Both the position numbers and the translations under genes were made by a program. A DNA stretch of 64,000 nt. Source: Omphiscola glabra (Eukaryota; Mollusca; Gastropoda; Lymnaeidae). The notes beneath the pieces are model-generated. The model saw only the letters and a program-made list of their open reading frames with translations, made no database searches and was not told the DNA's origin. Shown here piece after piece: positions 1 to 15,200 of this stretch. Each line of letters begins with the position of its first letter. Positions within the stretch are counted from its first letter, which is position 1. The stretch is taken from NCBI GenBank assembly GCA_964017045.1, contig OZ024811.1, forward strand, positions 11,499,818 to 11,563,817. Direction: 5' to 3'.

Positions 1-161
1 TGATGTAGTTGATTGATGGCATTGTCATACGTCTGATGTAGTTGTATAAAGGTATTGCATATGTCTGATGTTGTTGGATGATGGCATTGTCACAAGTCTG
101 ATGCAGTTGCATGAAGGCATTTTCATATGTCTAATGTTGTTGTATAAAGGCATTGTCACTT
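1..161. repeat. 33-bp minisatellite, 5 copies, runs off left edge
   Basis: Units begin TGATGTAGTT and end CATATGTC or CATACGTC. It lies downstream of DYM exon 14 in the last intron. Confidence 0.85.
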
Positions 162-288
162 AATTTGAACTGGCTGCCTTACTGCACAAAGCAGTTTAAC
201 TTACTTTACAATGCTCAACTCTCATGGGTCTCTTTGTTAGGCTGAACTCACACTGCTCAAACAGACCTCACACACTGCTCCAACTCAC

Positions 289-3200
289 CTTGAGTTTTTC
301 CTTCTTGAAGGCCATACTGCCCTCTTTGATTGTCTGCAGGACCTGGCTGGGGGACGGGTTGGCCCCGAGATGCTCAAGTCTGGCTGAGAAGTAGGCCAAC
401 ACCTGGGGAAAACAGACATTAACAAAATCTATCAAGGTCACAGGGGGTCGGTGAACTTGGTAAAATAGACAGAAATCCTCTTTTGTTTATCTAACCATGT
501 TACCAAGTAGACTCATCTGGACAACCCAGACTACAGCAATGTCTCACATTGAAGAAAGTTTTCAATTGGAAACTTAAAAATCTGAAAATTTTAATAATTC
601 ATTTTTTAATAATTTGAAGTTTATTTGATCCATTACAACTGAATGCGATGTTTGATTCAATTCCCTTTTTTTTTACAATCATCTCTAGTCTCATAGCGTC
701 CGACAGTGACATGCTCAAGGTCCAGAATTTCATTGATTTTATTAACAACTAGTTCTAGCCCACCAAACAATGAGGGGAGGCAATGTGTGAACTTCCCATC
801 TGCTAAAATTTACTTTAAGAAAACATGCATTCAAGTAACGCACTTTATATGAGTTCCAATAATAATCATCATCATCATAATCATCATCATCATCATAATC
901 ATCATCATAATCATCATCATCATCATAATCATCATCATCATCATAATAATCATCATCATCATCATCATAATCATCATCATAATCATCATAAAAATTCTTA
1001 AGGGGTCGTTAGTAAATTACGTCACGCTCAGTTGGGGGGGGGGGGGGGGGGGAGGAAGAGAGAATTTGTGACACTTTGTGACTGGGAAGGGGCGGGGGGG
1101 AACAAATTTTTGTGACATCATTTTTATTTTTTTTTTAAATCTAAAATTTTCTTAATTTGAAAAATCTTTATTCAATTAATTTTAAAATCATTAATTTGAG
1201 GTCGAAATAACCTCTGCTATTATAGGTACCGTGAACCTCAGTCGTGCACACCTTCTGGACACATATAAAAATGATGCAAAAACTGTTTTGACCATTTTAC
1301 ATACTACTTCTTAATCCATTAGGGGAAAATGTTAAAGAATAAAATAAAATCTTAGTTTAGTTATGCAAATTTTATGTAAGTTTTGATTTTTTTTAGGTGT
1401 GACGTGACATTGGGGACGAGAGGAGTTAAAAGAAGTTTGTGACACTTTGTGACAGGGGGGGTCTAAAAAGGTCATTTTTAGCATGACGTAATTTGCAGAA
1501 GACCCCTAATGATAAGCCAATATATCAGTAGTCAGAATGGGCTCCCTCAGTCTAACTACTGAGCCCATTTACAAATCTGATGTGTCTGCAATATGAAAAA
1601 AAATTAATAATGTCTCTGTTGTTCAAGATTATGGTGTCCTCTTCTGTAAATAGACTGATACAAATGATCCTTTATCCACAATAACCTTTGTGTTTGTTGG
1701 TCCTCGAGTTGATAAAGAAAATTTTTATCATCTCATGATTGCTAAGACCAGCCCCATTAATCACCCTATGATTGCTAAGGCCAGCCCCATTAATCATCCC
1801 ATGATTGCAAAGGCCAGTCCCATTAATCAGCCCATGATTGCTAAGGCCAGTCCCATTAATCAGCCTATGATTGCTAAGGCCAGTCCCATTAATCAGCCTA
1901 TGATTGCTAAGGCCAGCCCCATTAATCAGCCCATGATTGCTAAGGCCAGCCCCATTAATCCGCCCATGATTGCTGTGCCAGCCCCATTAATCATCCCATG
2001 ATATCTACAGCCAGCCCCATTAATCATCCCATGATATCTAGAGCCCAGCCCCATTAATCATCCCATGATAGCTGTACTGACATCCACACCAACTTACTGT
2101 GTCAACATTTTGTATAATATCCTGAAACGTTGGGTGGCCCCTGAATGCTGTGAAAAGACTTCTTTGGTAGAGCAGGGAGTAGATCAGGTGAGGATTGTGC
2201 TGCAGGCAGGAGCTCAAGCAGGAATTGATGATCTCAAGGACCATCCTCAGGACCTCCTCCAAAACAGACAGGTCCTGGAGCTGTGTGATGTAGCAGCCAG
2301 AGATCAATAGCACATTGAATTTTTAAAAAAAGGAGAACGGTACAAACACACCTAAAACAACTTGATGTTTATGTTTCATTGGTCAGTAAATGTGGGGGCC
2401 TAGCAGTAGCAGGCATGGCAGCGGGTACAATGGCACCTGAGGTCTAAGAGGGCACCAAAAATGACCATCATTATAGGCTCTAAGAAAATAAAATGTTTCA
2501 TGATAACTTACACCAAAATACTAGGATAGCTAAATTCATGCTCGAAAACAAAAATAAACTCCCCAGCATCCACCTCCTTTACATTAAACTCCCCAGCATC
2601 CACCTCCTTTACACTAAACTCCCCAGCATCCACCTCCTTTATACTAAACTTCCCAGCATCCACCTCCTTTATACTTAACTCCCCAGCATTCACCTCCTTT
2701 ACACTAAACTCCCCAGCATCCACCTCCTTTATACTAAACTCCCCAGCATCCACCTCCTTTATACTAAACTCCCCAGCATCCACCTCCTTTACACTAAACT
2801 CCCCAGCATCCACCTCCTTTACACTAAACTCCACAGCATCCACCTCCTTTAACTCCCCAGCATTCACCTCCTTTACACTAAACTCACCAGTATCCACCTC
2901 CTTTAAACTAAACTCCCCGGCATCCACCTCCTTTAAACTAAACTCCCTGGCATCCACATCCTTTAAACTAAACTCCCCAGCATCCACCTCCTTTACACTA
3001 AACTCCCCAGTATCCACCTCCTTTACACTTAACTCCCCGGCATCCACCTCCTTTACACTACACTCCCCAGTATCCACCTCCTTTACACTTAACTCCCCAG
3101 CATCCACCTCCTTTACACTAAACTCCCCGGCATCCACCTCCTTTACACTAAACTCCCCGGCATCCAATTAGATCATGCTGGAATTTTCCTTACATAATCC

Positions 3201-6200
3201 TGTTGTTCATTGTCAATCTGCTCGTCTGTGTGTTCGCTTGTCTGGCTGTTCATGGCCGACTCACGAATCTGATCAACGAGCTTCGAATGCCGCTTGCACA
3301 GCTGGGAGAAGAGGCTGTTGATGGAGGGCGCAGGGACAGATGTGAGTCGATTGAATCTAATCATTTAGTTACAGTTTTCAATGCAGGTAGAGAGTCAGTG
3401 TAAAATTTTGACTTTATTATTGGTTTCCGTAAGTCACATTTGAAAAGATTACACCATAGGTAGCTTGGTTTCTCATTGAATGTGGAATATGCTGCTGTGG
3501 ACGGTGACATACTAACTACCATGATTAGTTAATGCAGTTTAAATATTGATACATAGTTGAAGCATTTAAAACTTTAAAAAAAAATTAAATACAAATATAA
3601 CAGGAACAATGCTAAATGTTTGAGAAAAAAAATATTTTTTTAAACATTTCGTTTGGTTAATATCTAATAATATACAAAATAATAAAAATAACAGATTTTA
3701 ATATAAATATTGAACAATGCTTTCTTACAAATTAATTTTCTACACACTAGAGAGAACCAGTCCCAGTTTCCCCTCAAGTGACTCGAGTGGTTCTTTGCTA
3801 GTTGACAAGCATTCAGCAGGTTTAAAAAAAAAAAAAAAAAAAAAAAACCTACTACTTCAGATCAACAACAAAAACAACCTTTTCGCTACCGTTGACGTCA
3901 CACAGTCATCATAACAAAATGGCAAAGAATTTTTCTGAAATACCAAGGACGTCACGTCGACGTCATATTTCAATGCTATATATTTTTTTATTCGTTAATC
4001 TATAGAGAAGTTAAAAAGCAAATTGGATAGAGAATGAAAACACAGGAATTTTTTTTTTTATTTGTTAAATAAAAAAGTTTTTTTATTGCCGAGTCAGCAA
4101 AAATCTATGTCAAAACCCAGCGGTAATGAAAGGGTTAAAGAATGATCTAAATATAAATCTTTGAAAGAAAATGTGTCTGCCCTTGTATCTTTGTTTAAAG
4201 TATTGGTAGGCATAACATTAAAAACGGCACTCACTTGATAATCTTCTGTGCTACAAACAAATTGAGGTTTGTGAACTGGGAGGACATGTTGGCCAGGGCA
4301 GCCAGGCAGTTGGTGTGCAGGTATTTGTCCTAGTGAGGGGGCAACGAATGTTCAATCGAAAAATTATTCAATAGAACATTTGGAGGGAGATATTTGATGA
4401 CAGACATAGAACAAAATTTATTGAATAGAACATTTGGAAGGAGATATTTGATGACAGACATAGAACAAAATGTATTTAATAGAACATTTGGAGGGAGATA
4501 TTTGATGATGGACATAAAACAAAAAGTATTTAATAGAACATTTGGGGGGAGATATTTGATGACAGACATAGAACAAAATTTATTGAATAGAACATTTGGA
4601 GGGAGATATTTGATGACAGACATAGAACAAAATTTATTTAATAGAACATTTGGAGGGAGATATCTGATGACAGACATAGAACCAAGGATTAACTGACAAC
4701 TTCATACTTGGGGTCTACAAGGACTTGATAGACTGACAGCACAAGGCGGGGTGACTGGCCAGCAGGTCTTGAGATAAAACAGATTTAATTGATCTTATCT
4801 TGTTCCAACCACTTTAAAAAAAAAAAAAACAACAAAACATCAGCTCACCCTCATCCTGGTCATGTTGTACTGGATGGTTCTTATCACAACCAAAATCAGC
4901 AGGCCGCCAAGAGTTACCTCCGAGAGTTGTCTTTCTTTATACCACTGAACATTTTTCACAGTCTGCATAAGTAATAGATTTTTTAAAAAAAAACAGATTT
5001 GAAGACTTGTTTAACTGAAGCCAAAAATCATTTTGAACAATACATTTGATAGAATCTGTTGAAACCAAGACACATTATAGACAAAACATTAAGATAATGT
5101 TTAGACAAGTCAAAAGACGATAGATGGTAGGCTGCAATTTTTAAAACAAGTATTTCTCGAAGTATTTATGTTCAGACTGACATGGGTCTACAGAAGCACT
5201 TCTCAAACAAGTGGTCTGCAACCTGGCATGGGTCCACAAAAGTGCCTGTCAAACTAGTGATCTGCACGCTGGTATAGGTCCACAAAAGTGCTTCTCAAAC
5301 TAGTGGTCTGCAGTCTGGCATGGGTCCAGAGAACCCCTTCTCAAACTAGTGGTCTGCAGACTGGCATGGGTTCAGAGAACCCCTTCTCAAACTAGTGGTC
5401 TGCAGACTGGCATGGGTCCAGAGAACCCCTTCTCAAACTAGTGGTCTGCAGACTGGCATGGGTCCAGAGAACCCCTTCTCAAACTAGTGGTCTGCAGACT
5501 GGCATGGGTCCAGAGAACCCCTTCTCAAACTAGTGGTCTGCAGACTGGCATGGGTCCAGAGAACCCCTTCTCAAACTAGTGGTCTGCAGACTGGCATGGG
5601 TCCAGAGAAACCCTTCTCAAACTAGTGGTCTGCAGACTGGCATGGGTCCACAAAATATGCTAAAGACAAACCAGCTTGTAAAAAGAACAATAATAAACTT
5701 GGGAGAGGGGGGGGGAAGATTCTTGCCCAGATGTAACACTGAAAAGCTTTAGAGGCCCTGCTCCAGGAGACCATGATGACATAATCCCACTAACTCGTGC
5801 GCTGTCCCCCAACTCACAATCTCATGGACTGCCTTATAATTCCACTAACTTGTGCGCTGTCCCCCAACTCACAATCTCATGGACTGCCTTATAATTCCAC
5901 TAACTCGTTCGCTCTCCCCCAACTCACAATCTCATGGACTGCCTTATAATTCCACTAACTCGTGTGCTGTCCCCCAACTCACAATCTCATGGACTGCCTT
6001 ATAATTCCACTAACTCGTGCGCTGTGTCCTCCAACTCACTATCTCATGGACTGCCTTATAATTTCACTAACTCGTGCGCTGTCCCCCAACTCACAATCTC
6101 ATGGACTGCCTTATAATTTCACTAACTCGTGCGCTGTCCCCCAACTCACTATCTCATGGACTGCCCCAATAATTCCACTAACTTGTGCGCTGTCCCTCAA

Positions 6201-9200
6201 CTCACAATCTCATGGACTGCCTTATAATTCCACTAACTCGTGCGCCGTGTCCCCCAACTCACTATCTCATGGACTCCCTTATAATTTCACTAACTCGTGC
6301 GCTGTCCCCCAACTCACTATCTCATGGACTGCCCCTATAATTCCACTAACTTGTGCGCTGTCCCCCAACTCACAATCTCATGGACTGCCTTATAATTCCA
6401 CTAACTCGTGCGCTGTCCCCCAACTCACAATCTCATGGACTGCCTTATAATTCCACTAACTCGTGCCCTGTCCCCAACTCACAATCTCATGGACTGCCTT
6501 ATAGTTCCACTAACTCGTGCGCAGTCCCCCAACTCACAATCTCATGGACTGCCTTATAATTCCACTAACTCGTGCGCTGTAGCCCCACTCACAATCTCAT
6601 GGACTGCCTTATAATTCCACTAACTCGTTCGCTCTCCCCCAACTCACAATCTCATGGACTGCCTTATAATTCCACTAACTCGTGTGCTGTGCCCCAACTC
6701 ACAATCTCATGGACTGCCTTATAATTTCACTAACTCGTGCGCTCTCCCCCAACTCACAATCTCATGGACTGCCTTATAATTCCACTAACTCGTGTGCTGT
6801 CCCCCAACTCACAATCTCATGGACTGCCTTATAATTCCACTAACTCGTGCACCGTTTCCCCCAACTCACTATCTCATGGACTGCCTTATAATTTCACTAA
6901 CTCGTGCGCTGTCCCCCAACTCACAATCTCATGGACTGCCCCTATAATTCCACTAACTTGTGCGCTGTCCCCCAACTCACAATCTCATAGACTGCCTTAT
7001 AATTCCACAAACTCGTGCGCTGTCCCCCAACTCACAATCTCATGGACTGCCTTATAATTCCACTAACTCGTGCCCTGTCCCCCAACTCACAATCTCATGG
7101 ACTGCCTTATAATTCCACTAACTCGTGCGCTGTGTCCCCCAACTCACAATCTCATGGACTGACTTATAATTCCACTAACTCGTGCGCTGTCCCCCAACTC
7201 ACTACCTCATGGACTGCCTTATAATTCCACTAATTCGTGTGCTGTCCCCCAACTCACAATCTCATGGACTGCCTTATAATTCCACTAACTCGTGCGCCGT
7301 GTCCCCCAACTCACTATCTCATGGACTGCCTTATAATTCCACTAACTCGTGCGCTGTCCCCCAACTCACAATCTCATGGACTGCCTTATAATTTCACTAA
7401 CTCGTGCGCTGTCCCCCAACTCACTATCTCATGGACTGCCCCTATAATTCCAATAACTCGTGCGCTGTCCCCCAACTCACAATCTCATGGACTGCCTTAT
7501 AATTCCACTAACTCGTGCGCCGTGTCCCCCAACTCACTATCTCATGGACTGCCTTATAATTCCACTAACTCGTGCGCTGTCCCACAACTCACTATCTCAT
7601 GGACTGCCTTATAATTTCACTAACTCGTGCGCTGTCCCCCAACTCACTATCTCATGGACTGCCCCTATAATTCCACTAACTCGTGCGCTGTCCCCCAACT
7701 CACAATCTCATGGACTGCCTTATAATTCCACTAACTCGTGTGCTGTCCCCCAACTCACAATCTCATGGACTGCCTTATAATTCCACTAACTTGTGCGCTG
7801 TACCCCAACTCACAATCTCATGGACTGCCTTATAATTTCACTAACTCGTGCGCTGTCCCCCAACTCACAATCTCATGGACTGCCTTATAATTCCACTAAC
7901 TCGTGCGCTGTCCCCCAACTCACTATCTCATGGACTGCCCCTATAATTCCACTAACTCGTGTGCTGTCCCCCAACTCACAATCTCATGGACTGCCTTATA
8001 ATTCCACTAACTCGTGCGCCGTGTCCCCCAACTCACTATCTCATGGACTGCCTTATAATTCCACTAACTCGTGCGCTGTCCCCCAACTCACTATCTCATA
8101 GACTGCCTTATAATTTCACTAACTCGTGCGCTGTCCCCCAACTCACTATCTCATGGACTGCCCCTATAATTCCACTAACTTGTGCGCTGTCCCCCAACTC
8201 ACAATCTCATGGACTGCCTTATAATTCCACTAACTCGTGCGCTGTCCCCCAACTCACAATCTCATGGACTGCCTTATAATTCCACTAACTCGTGCCCTGT
8301 CCCCCAACTCACAATCTCATGGACTGCCTTATAATTCCACTAACTCGTGCGCTGTGTCCCCCAACTCACAATCTCATGGACTGACTTATAATTCCACTAA
8401 CTCGTGCGCTGTCCCCCAACTCACTACCTCATGGACTGCCTTATAATTCCACTAATTCGTGTGCTGTCCCCCAACTCACAATCTCATGGACTGCCTTATA
8501 ATTCCACTAACTCGTGCACCGTGTCCCCCAACTCACTATCTCATGGACTGCCTTATAATTCCACTAACTCGTGCGCTGTCCCCCAACTCACAATCTCATG
8601 GACTGCCTTATAATTTCACTAACTCGTGCGCTGTCCCCCAACTCACTATCTCATGGACTGCCCCTATAATTCCAATAACTCGTGCGCTGTCCCCCAACTC
8701 ACAATCTCATGGACTGCCTTATAATTCCACTAACTCGTGCGCCGTGTCCCCCAACTCACTATCTCATGGACTGCCTTATAATTCCACTAACTCGTGCGCT
8801 GTCCCACAACTCACTATCTCATGGACTGCCTTATAATTTCACTAACTCGTGCGCTGTCCCCCAACTCACTATCTCATGGACTGCCCCTATAATTCCACTA
8901 ACTCGTGCGCTGTCCCCCAACTCACAATCTCATGGACTGCCTTATAATTCCACTAACTCGTGTGCTGTCCCCCAACTCACAATCTCATGGACTGCCTTAT
9001 AATTCCACTAACTTGTGCGCTGTACCCCAACTCACAATCTCATGGACTGCCTTATAATTTCACTAACTCGTGCGCTGTCCCCCAACTCACAATCTCATGG
9101 ACTGCCTTATAATTCCACTAACTCGTGCGCTGTCCCCCAACTCACTATCTCATGGACTGCCTTATAATTCCACTAACTCGTGCGCTGTCCCCCAACTCAC

Positions 9201-12200
9201 TATCTCATGGACTGCCCCTATAATTCCACTAACTCGTGTGCTGTCCCCCAACTCACAATCTCATGGACTGCCTTATAATTCCACTAACTCGTGCGCCGTG
9301 TCCCCCAACTCACTATCTCATGGACTGCCTTATAATTCCACTAACTCGTGCGCTGTCCCACAACTCACTATCTCATGGACTGCCTTATAATTTCACTAAC
9401 TCGTGCGCTGTCCCCCAACTCACTATCTCATGGACTGCCCCTATAATTCCACTAACTCGTGCGCTGTCCCCCAACTCACAATCTCATGGACTGCCTTATA
9501 ATTCCACTAACTCGTGTGCTGTCCCCCAACTCACAATCTCATGGACTGCCTTATAATTCCACTAACTTGTGCGCTGTCCCCCAACTCACAATCTCATGGA
9601 CTGCCTTATAATTTCACTAACTCGTGCGCTGTCCCCCAACTCACAATCTCATGGACTGCCTTATAATTCCACTAACTCGTGCGCTGTCCCCCAACTCACT
9701 ATCTCATGGACTGCCTTATAATTCCACTAACTCGTGCGCTGTCCCCCAACTCACTATCTCATGGACTGCCCCTATAATTCCACTAACTCGTGTGCTGTCC
9801 CCCAACTCACAATCTCATGGACTGCCTTATAATTCCACTAACTCGTGCGCCGTGTCCCCCAACTCACTATCTCATGGACTGCCTTATAATTCCACTAACT
9901 CGTGCGCTGTCCCCCAACTCACTATCTCATGGACTGCCTTATAATTTCACTAACTCGTGCGCTGTCCCCCAACTCACTATCTCATGGACTGCCCCTATAA
10001 TTCCACTAACTTGTGCGCTGTCCCCCAACTCACAATCTCATGGACTGCCTTATAATTCCACTAACTCGTGCGCTGTCCCCCAACTCACAATCTCATGGAC
10101 TGCCTTATAATTCCACTAACTCGTGCCCTGTCCCCCAACTCACAATCTCATGGACTGCCTTATAATTCCACTAACTCGTGCGCTGTGTCCCCCAACTCAC
10201 AATCTCATGGACTGACTTATAATTCCACTAACTCGTGCGCTGTCCCCCAACTCACTACCTCATGGACTGCCTTATAATTCCACTAATTCGTGTGCTGTCC
10301 CCCAACTCACAATCTCATGGACTGCCTTATAATTCCACTAACTCGTGCGCCGTGTCCCCCAACTCACTATCTCATGGACTGCCTTATAATTCCACTAACT
10401 CGTGCGCTGTCCCCCAACTCACAATCTCATGGACTGCCTTATAATTTCACTAACTCGTGCGCTGTCCCCCAACTCACTATCTCATGGACTGCCCCTATAA
10501 TTCCAATAACTCGTGCGCTGTCCCCCAACTCACAATCTCATGGACTGCCTTATAATTCCACTAACTCGTGCGCCGTGTCCCCCAACTCACTATCTCATGG
10601 ACTGCCTTATAATTCCACTAACTCGTGCGCTGTCCCACAACTCACTATCTCATGGACTGCCTTATAATTTCACTAACTCGTGCGCTGTCCCCCAACTCAC
10701 TATCTCATGGACTGCCCCTATAATTCCACTAACTCGTGCGCTGTCCCCCAACTCACAATCTCATGGACTGCCTTATAATTCCACTAACTCGTGTGCTGTC
10801 CCCCAACTCACAATCTCATGGACTGCCTTATAATTCCACTAACTTGTGCGCTGTACCCCAACTCACAATCTCATGGACTGCCTTATAATTTCACTAACTC
10901 GTGCGCTGTCCCCCAACTCACAATCTCATGGACTGCCTTATAATTCCACTAACTCGTGCGCTGTCCCCCAACTCACTATCTCATGGACTGCCTTATAATT
11001 CCACTAACTCGTGCGCTGCCCCCAACTCACTATCTCATGGACTGCCCCTATAATTCCACTAACTCGTGTGCTGTCCCCCAACTCACAATCTCATGGACTG
11101 CCTTATAATTCCACTAACTCGTGCGCCGTGTCCCACAACTCACTATCTCATGGACTGCCTTATAATTCCACTAACTCGTGCGCTGTCCCCCAACTCACTA
11201 TCTCATGGACTGCCTTATAATTTCACTAACTCGTGCGCTGTCCCCCAACTCACTATCTCATGGACTGCCCCTATAATTCCACTAACTCGTGCGCTGTCCC
11301 CCAACTCACAATCTCATGGACTGCCTTATAATTCCACTAACTCGTGCGCTGTCCCCCAACTCACAATCTCATGGACTGCCTTATAATTCCACTAACTTGT
11401 GCGCTGTCCCCCAACTCACTATCTCATGGACTGCCTTATAATTCCACTAACTCGTTCGCTGTCCCCCAACTCACAATCTCATGGACTGCCTTATAATTCC
11501 ACTAACTCGTGTGCTGTCCCCCAACTCACAATCTCATGGACTGCCTTATAATTCCACTAACTCGTGCGCTGTGTCCTCCAACTCACTATCTCATGGACTG
11601 CCTTATAATTCCACTAACTCGTGCGCTGTCCCCCAACTCACAATCTCATGGACTGCCTTATAATTTCACTAACTCGTGCGCTGTCCCCCAACTCACTATC
11701 TCATGGACTGCCCCTATAATTCCACTAACTTGTGCGCTGTCCCTCAACTCACAATCTCATGGACTGCCTTATAATTCCACTAACTCGTGCGCTGTCCCCC
11801 AACTCACAATCTCATGGACTGCCTTATAATTCCACTAACTCGTGCGCTGTGTCCCCCAACTCACTATCTCATGGACTGCCCTCTAATCCCACTAACTCGT
11901 GCGCCATGTCCCCCAACTCACTATCTCATGGACCGCCTTGTTGAAGACTTCATCCTCACTGAGCACCAGCAGGATGATGAGCCCCATGTAGATGTGATGG
12001 GAGCTCTTCTCTTGCGTGTGGTACAGAATCTGTAGGAGTGGCATCACCTGCGGGGGTTCAAACAATAAACTTTCATCTTCAACACAGGCGATATTTTACT
12101 GCCCAGCACATGTTACTATTTTATTTTTAACATCTGCTAATGCAACACAAGTTTATATAAAAAAAAAAGTAGGACCAAAAGTTTTTTTTGCAAAAAAATT

Positions 12201-15200
12201 CAATTTTTCTTCAAAACTTCAGTGTTGAGAGCAATTTAAATTCATGTTGTTTTGAAGATTGTGTCATCTCTCACTGTGTGTCACAAATGAAGAAAAGTTA
12301 CAGATCAGAATGTATAATATCCCACAAGCATGACTACATGAAACATATATGTGTACCGGCATATATGTATATGCATGAAAAAGTCACACATCAGGATATT
12401 TATGTTAGTTCTTGAATATTTCACATTTCATACCATCATATCTATAGTTTTCATGAAAATTTACTGAAGGTATCATACCAACAAATTTATATATTTTAAA
12501 TAATAAAATTCACATAATGTATTGTACCAGCATATCTTTATTTATTCTAGAAAAGTCAATGTATCCTACGAGCATATCTATATTTGTTCTAGAAAAGTCC
12601 ATGTATAATACCAGCATATCTATATGTTTTCTAGAAAAGTCCATGTATCTTACCAGAATATCTATATTTATTCTAGAAAAGTCAATGTATCATACCAGCA
12701 TATCTATATTTGTTCTAGAAAAGTCAATGTATCATACCAGCATATCTATATTTGTTCTGGAAAGGATGAATGCCTTCATGTTGGCGTTCTGGTGCAGAAG
12801 CAGGTAGAGCAACAAGGTCGTCTGATCGTCATGCAATGTCTGGCACAGTACGTTGTAGACTTTGCTCATGTCAAGTTTGAAGGTTGATGCAATGTGGGTA
12901 GGCGCATGGGCACCAGGCTCTGTGAAACAGCAACAGCATTTTACGGGGATGTATGGCTTAACAATAATAGCTTACTATTTATAGTGTTATATGTCAACAC
13001 AGCAATATAGTTCATAGAGATCGGCCTGTATGTTAACACTGCAATAGTTCATAGCAATATAAGGCAACACAGCAATTATTCTTAGTAAAATATGGCCACA
13101 GCAATAGTTCATAGGGATACATGGCCTCACAGAAATAGTTCATAGCAATATATGGCCACACAGCAATAGCTCATTGTGATATATGGCCATGCAAAAGTAT
13201 TGTAGCAGATATATTAGCTTATCAAAAAAAAAGGAATAGAAAATATGAACACCATCAACTAACCCTGTGAATCTGTGAATGAAAATAAGGCCTGTCTGTA
13301 AGGGTTTGGGACACTTTTGTCACAAGTGCAATGATTGGCCAGCACCAGGATGAACAGCAGGCTCTGATTGGCCAGGAGAGTTTCCGATTGGTCATCTTCT
13401 GTCTTCTTGCCCTTGCTTGCCATTCCAAGTGTGACAACTGACCATAAGCTAGCTGTCATAAGAAAAAAATTGTTATGATTAACTCATTTTCAGCTGTACC
13501 CAAAGTCAATTTTACTCATTTAATTTTATGGACACGGATGCTCTGTGAAGAACATATTCATTCAATAGTTTTAACAATGCAAGTTAGTTCATACATATTT
13601 TAAAAAATTAATTGGACATTAATAAATAGAATAAAACCGAGGGGGGAAAAAATAAATTTTATGATAATATTTTGAGAGTATAAAAGTGAAATAAAATTCT
13701 AATATATCATTATAATATGTTACTCGGATGCTCTGTGAAGAACATATTCATTCAATAGTTTTAACAATATAAGTTAGTTCATACATATTTAAAAAAATTA
13801 ATTGGACATGAATAAATAGAATAAAACCGAGGGGGAAAAAAATAAATTTTATGATAATATTTTGAGAGTATAAAAGTGAAATAAAATTCTAATATATCAT
13901 TATAATATGTTACTCCCCATTATAATATGTTACTCCCCATTATAATATGTTACTCTCCATTATAATATGTTACTCGTTGTCCGGCAATGTTGGTTGGTTC
14001 AAAGGATAAGTAAACTGAGCTGTGTTTAGTGAGCTCCCTTTTTACCTTAATTCAAGTACAGTGAATGATTTGGGAAAGATAACAACTTGAATAAGACAAA
14101 ATAATAATTTGCCAACAATTTAATTTGAGTTTTTTTAATAGAAAAAAAAAAAAAGCAAATATATAATCAAACAACTGGATGTTAGGAAGCCAGATAACCC
14201 AGTTTCTTACAAGCCAGAGCAGCAGTGGCGTTGTATATGAAGCTTCCATCCTCCGAGTGTCCCTTGTAGAGCTCTGGTGGGCATTTCTCCTGGTTAAGGT
14301 AGTTCCACATCAGAGCTTTGATCAGGAATGGTGCATGGATTGCACTGAAAGAAACAAGTGCATCAGACATGTGATGTAATAAAAAAAACAAGCAAGGTAT
14401 TTTAAAATAAGAATATTTCATTGAGTGATAATAGCTTATAGTAGTGTGTGGTAGCATTTCATTTAGTGGTTATGCTGTGTGCCCTTATAAAATACAGAAA
14501 ATAATGGGGAAAAAACACTATTCAAAAAGAAAATATCCAACATTAAACAAATGAATGTGAATGAACAATCTTAGAAAATATCCACAATCCACAATTAAAA
14601 CATACACAGTCCCCTGTAAAAATATTCACATCATTTACATCCTGCCATCATACGCCACAGGTAAAAAAAACCAAAAAAACTCTCGAATAAAACTTGTTAA
14701 AACAAAATCTGGCGCGTTACCATTTGCCCTGCATGAGGATCCTGTAGACGGCAAACTGGCTTGCGGGCTGTGAGTGAAACATTTGTATGGACAACAGAAC
14801 CAGCAAGGTGTTCAAAGTTTCAAGGTGGAGGGCATAGGTGAAATTCCTGAAAACATTTCATCTTCATCCATTTGAAGTACAGTATATTTATGGACTATGT
14901 TTAAAGAAATTATTAGCCAAAAGTGAATATGCGTCTAACCACATAAGGCTGGAGATGGTTTTCAATCTTAAAAACTGATAAAGAGGAATAATTGATCAAG
15001 TCATAGCTGGACCGCAGTGGTTCATAATCTTTAATATGTATGATCTTTTTTTTTTAAAACAAAATTTTAAGGGGATCCCAATTTGGGTAATATAAAAGTT
15101 GGGTATTTTAATCGACATCAGGACCCCCTATGCCAACAATAGTTTAGATACTTGAATTCATAATAACAAAATTCTGCTGGAATACCCTGAAATCAGGGTT

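Noticed and set aside
2508..3167. 219-codon minus-strand ORF of [10 protein letters not shown] repeats on the DYM strand
   Set aside because: Product of a 30-bp tandem unit inside intron 12; the flanking DYM exons join in frame without it.
4695..4790. Extra DYM exon between exons 10 and 11 (ACCTGCTGGCCAGTCACC on the minus strand)
   Set aside because: Exons 10 and 11 already join in phase and match human dymeclin without a gap; the candidate frame stops early.
5781..11921. Possible CRISPR array
   Set aside because: Repeats are head-to-tail without unique spacers, in a eukaryotic intron, and no cas genes are present.
5934..12035. Some 30 overlapping plus-strand ORFs with [14 protein letters not shown] and [15 protein letters not shown] repeats
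   Set aside because: They follow the 55-bp tandem unit in several frames, lie antisense in a DYM intron and have no domain or splice support.
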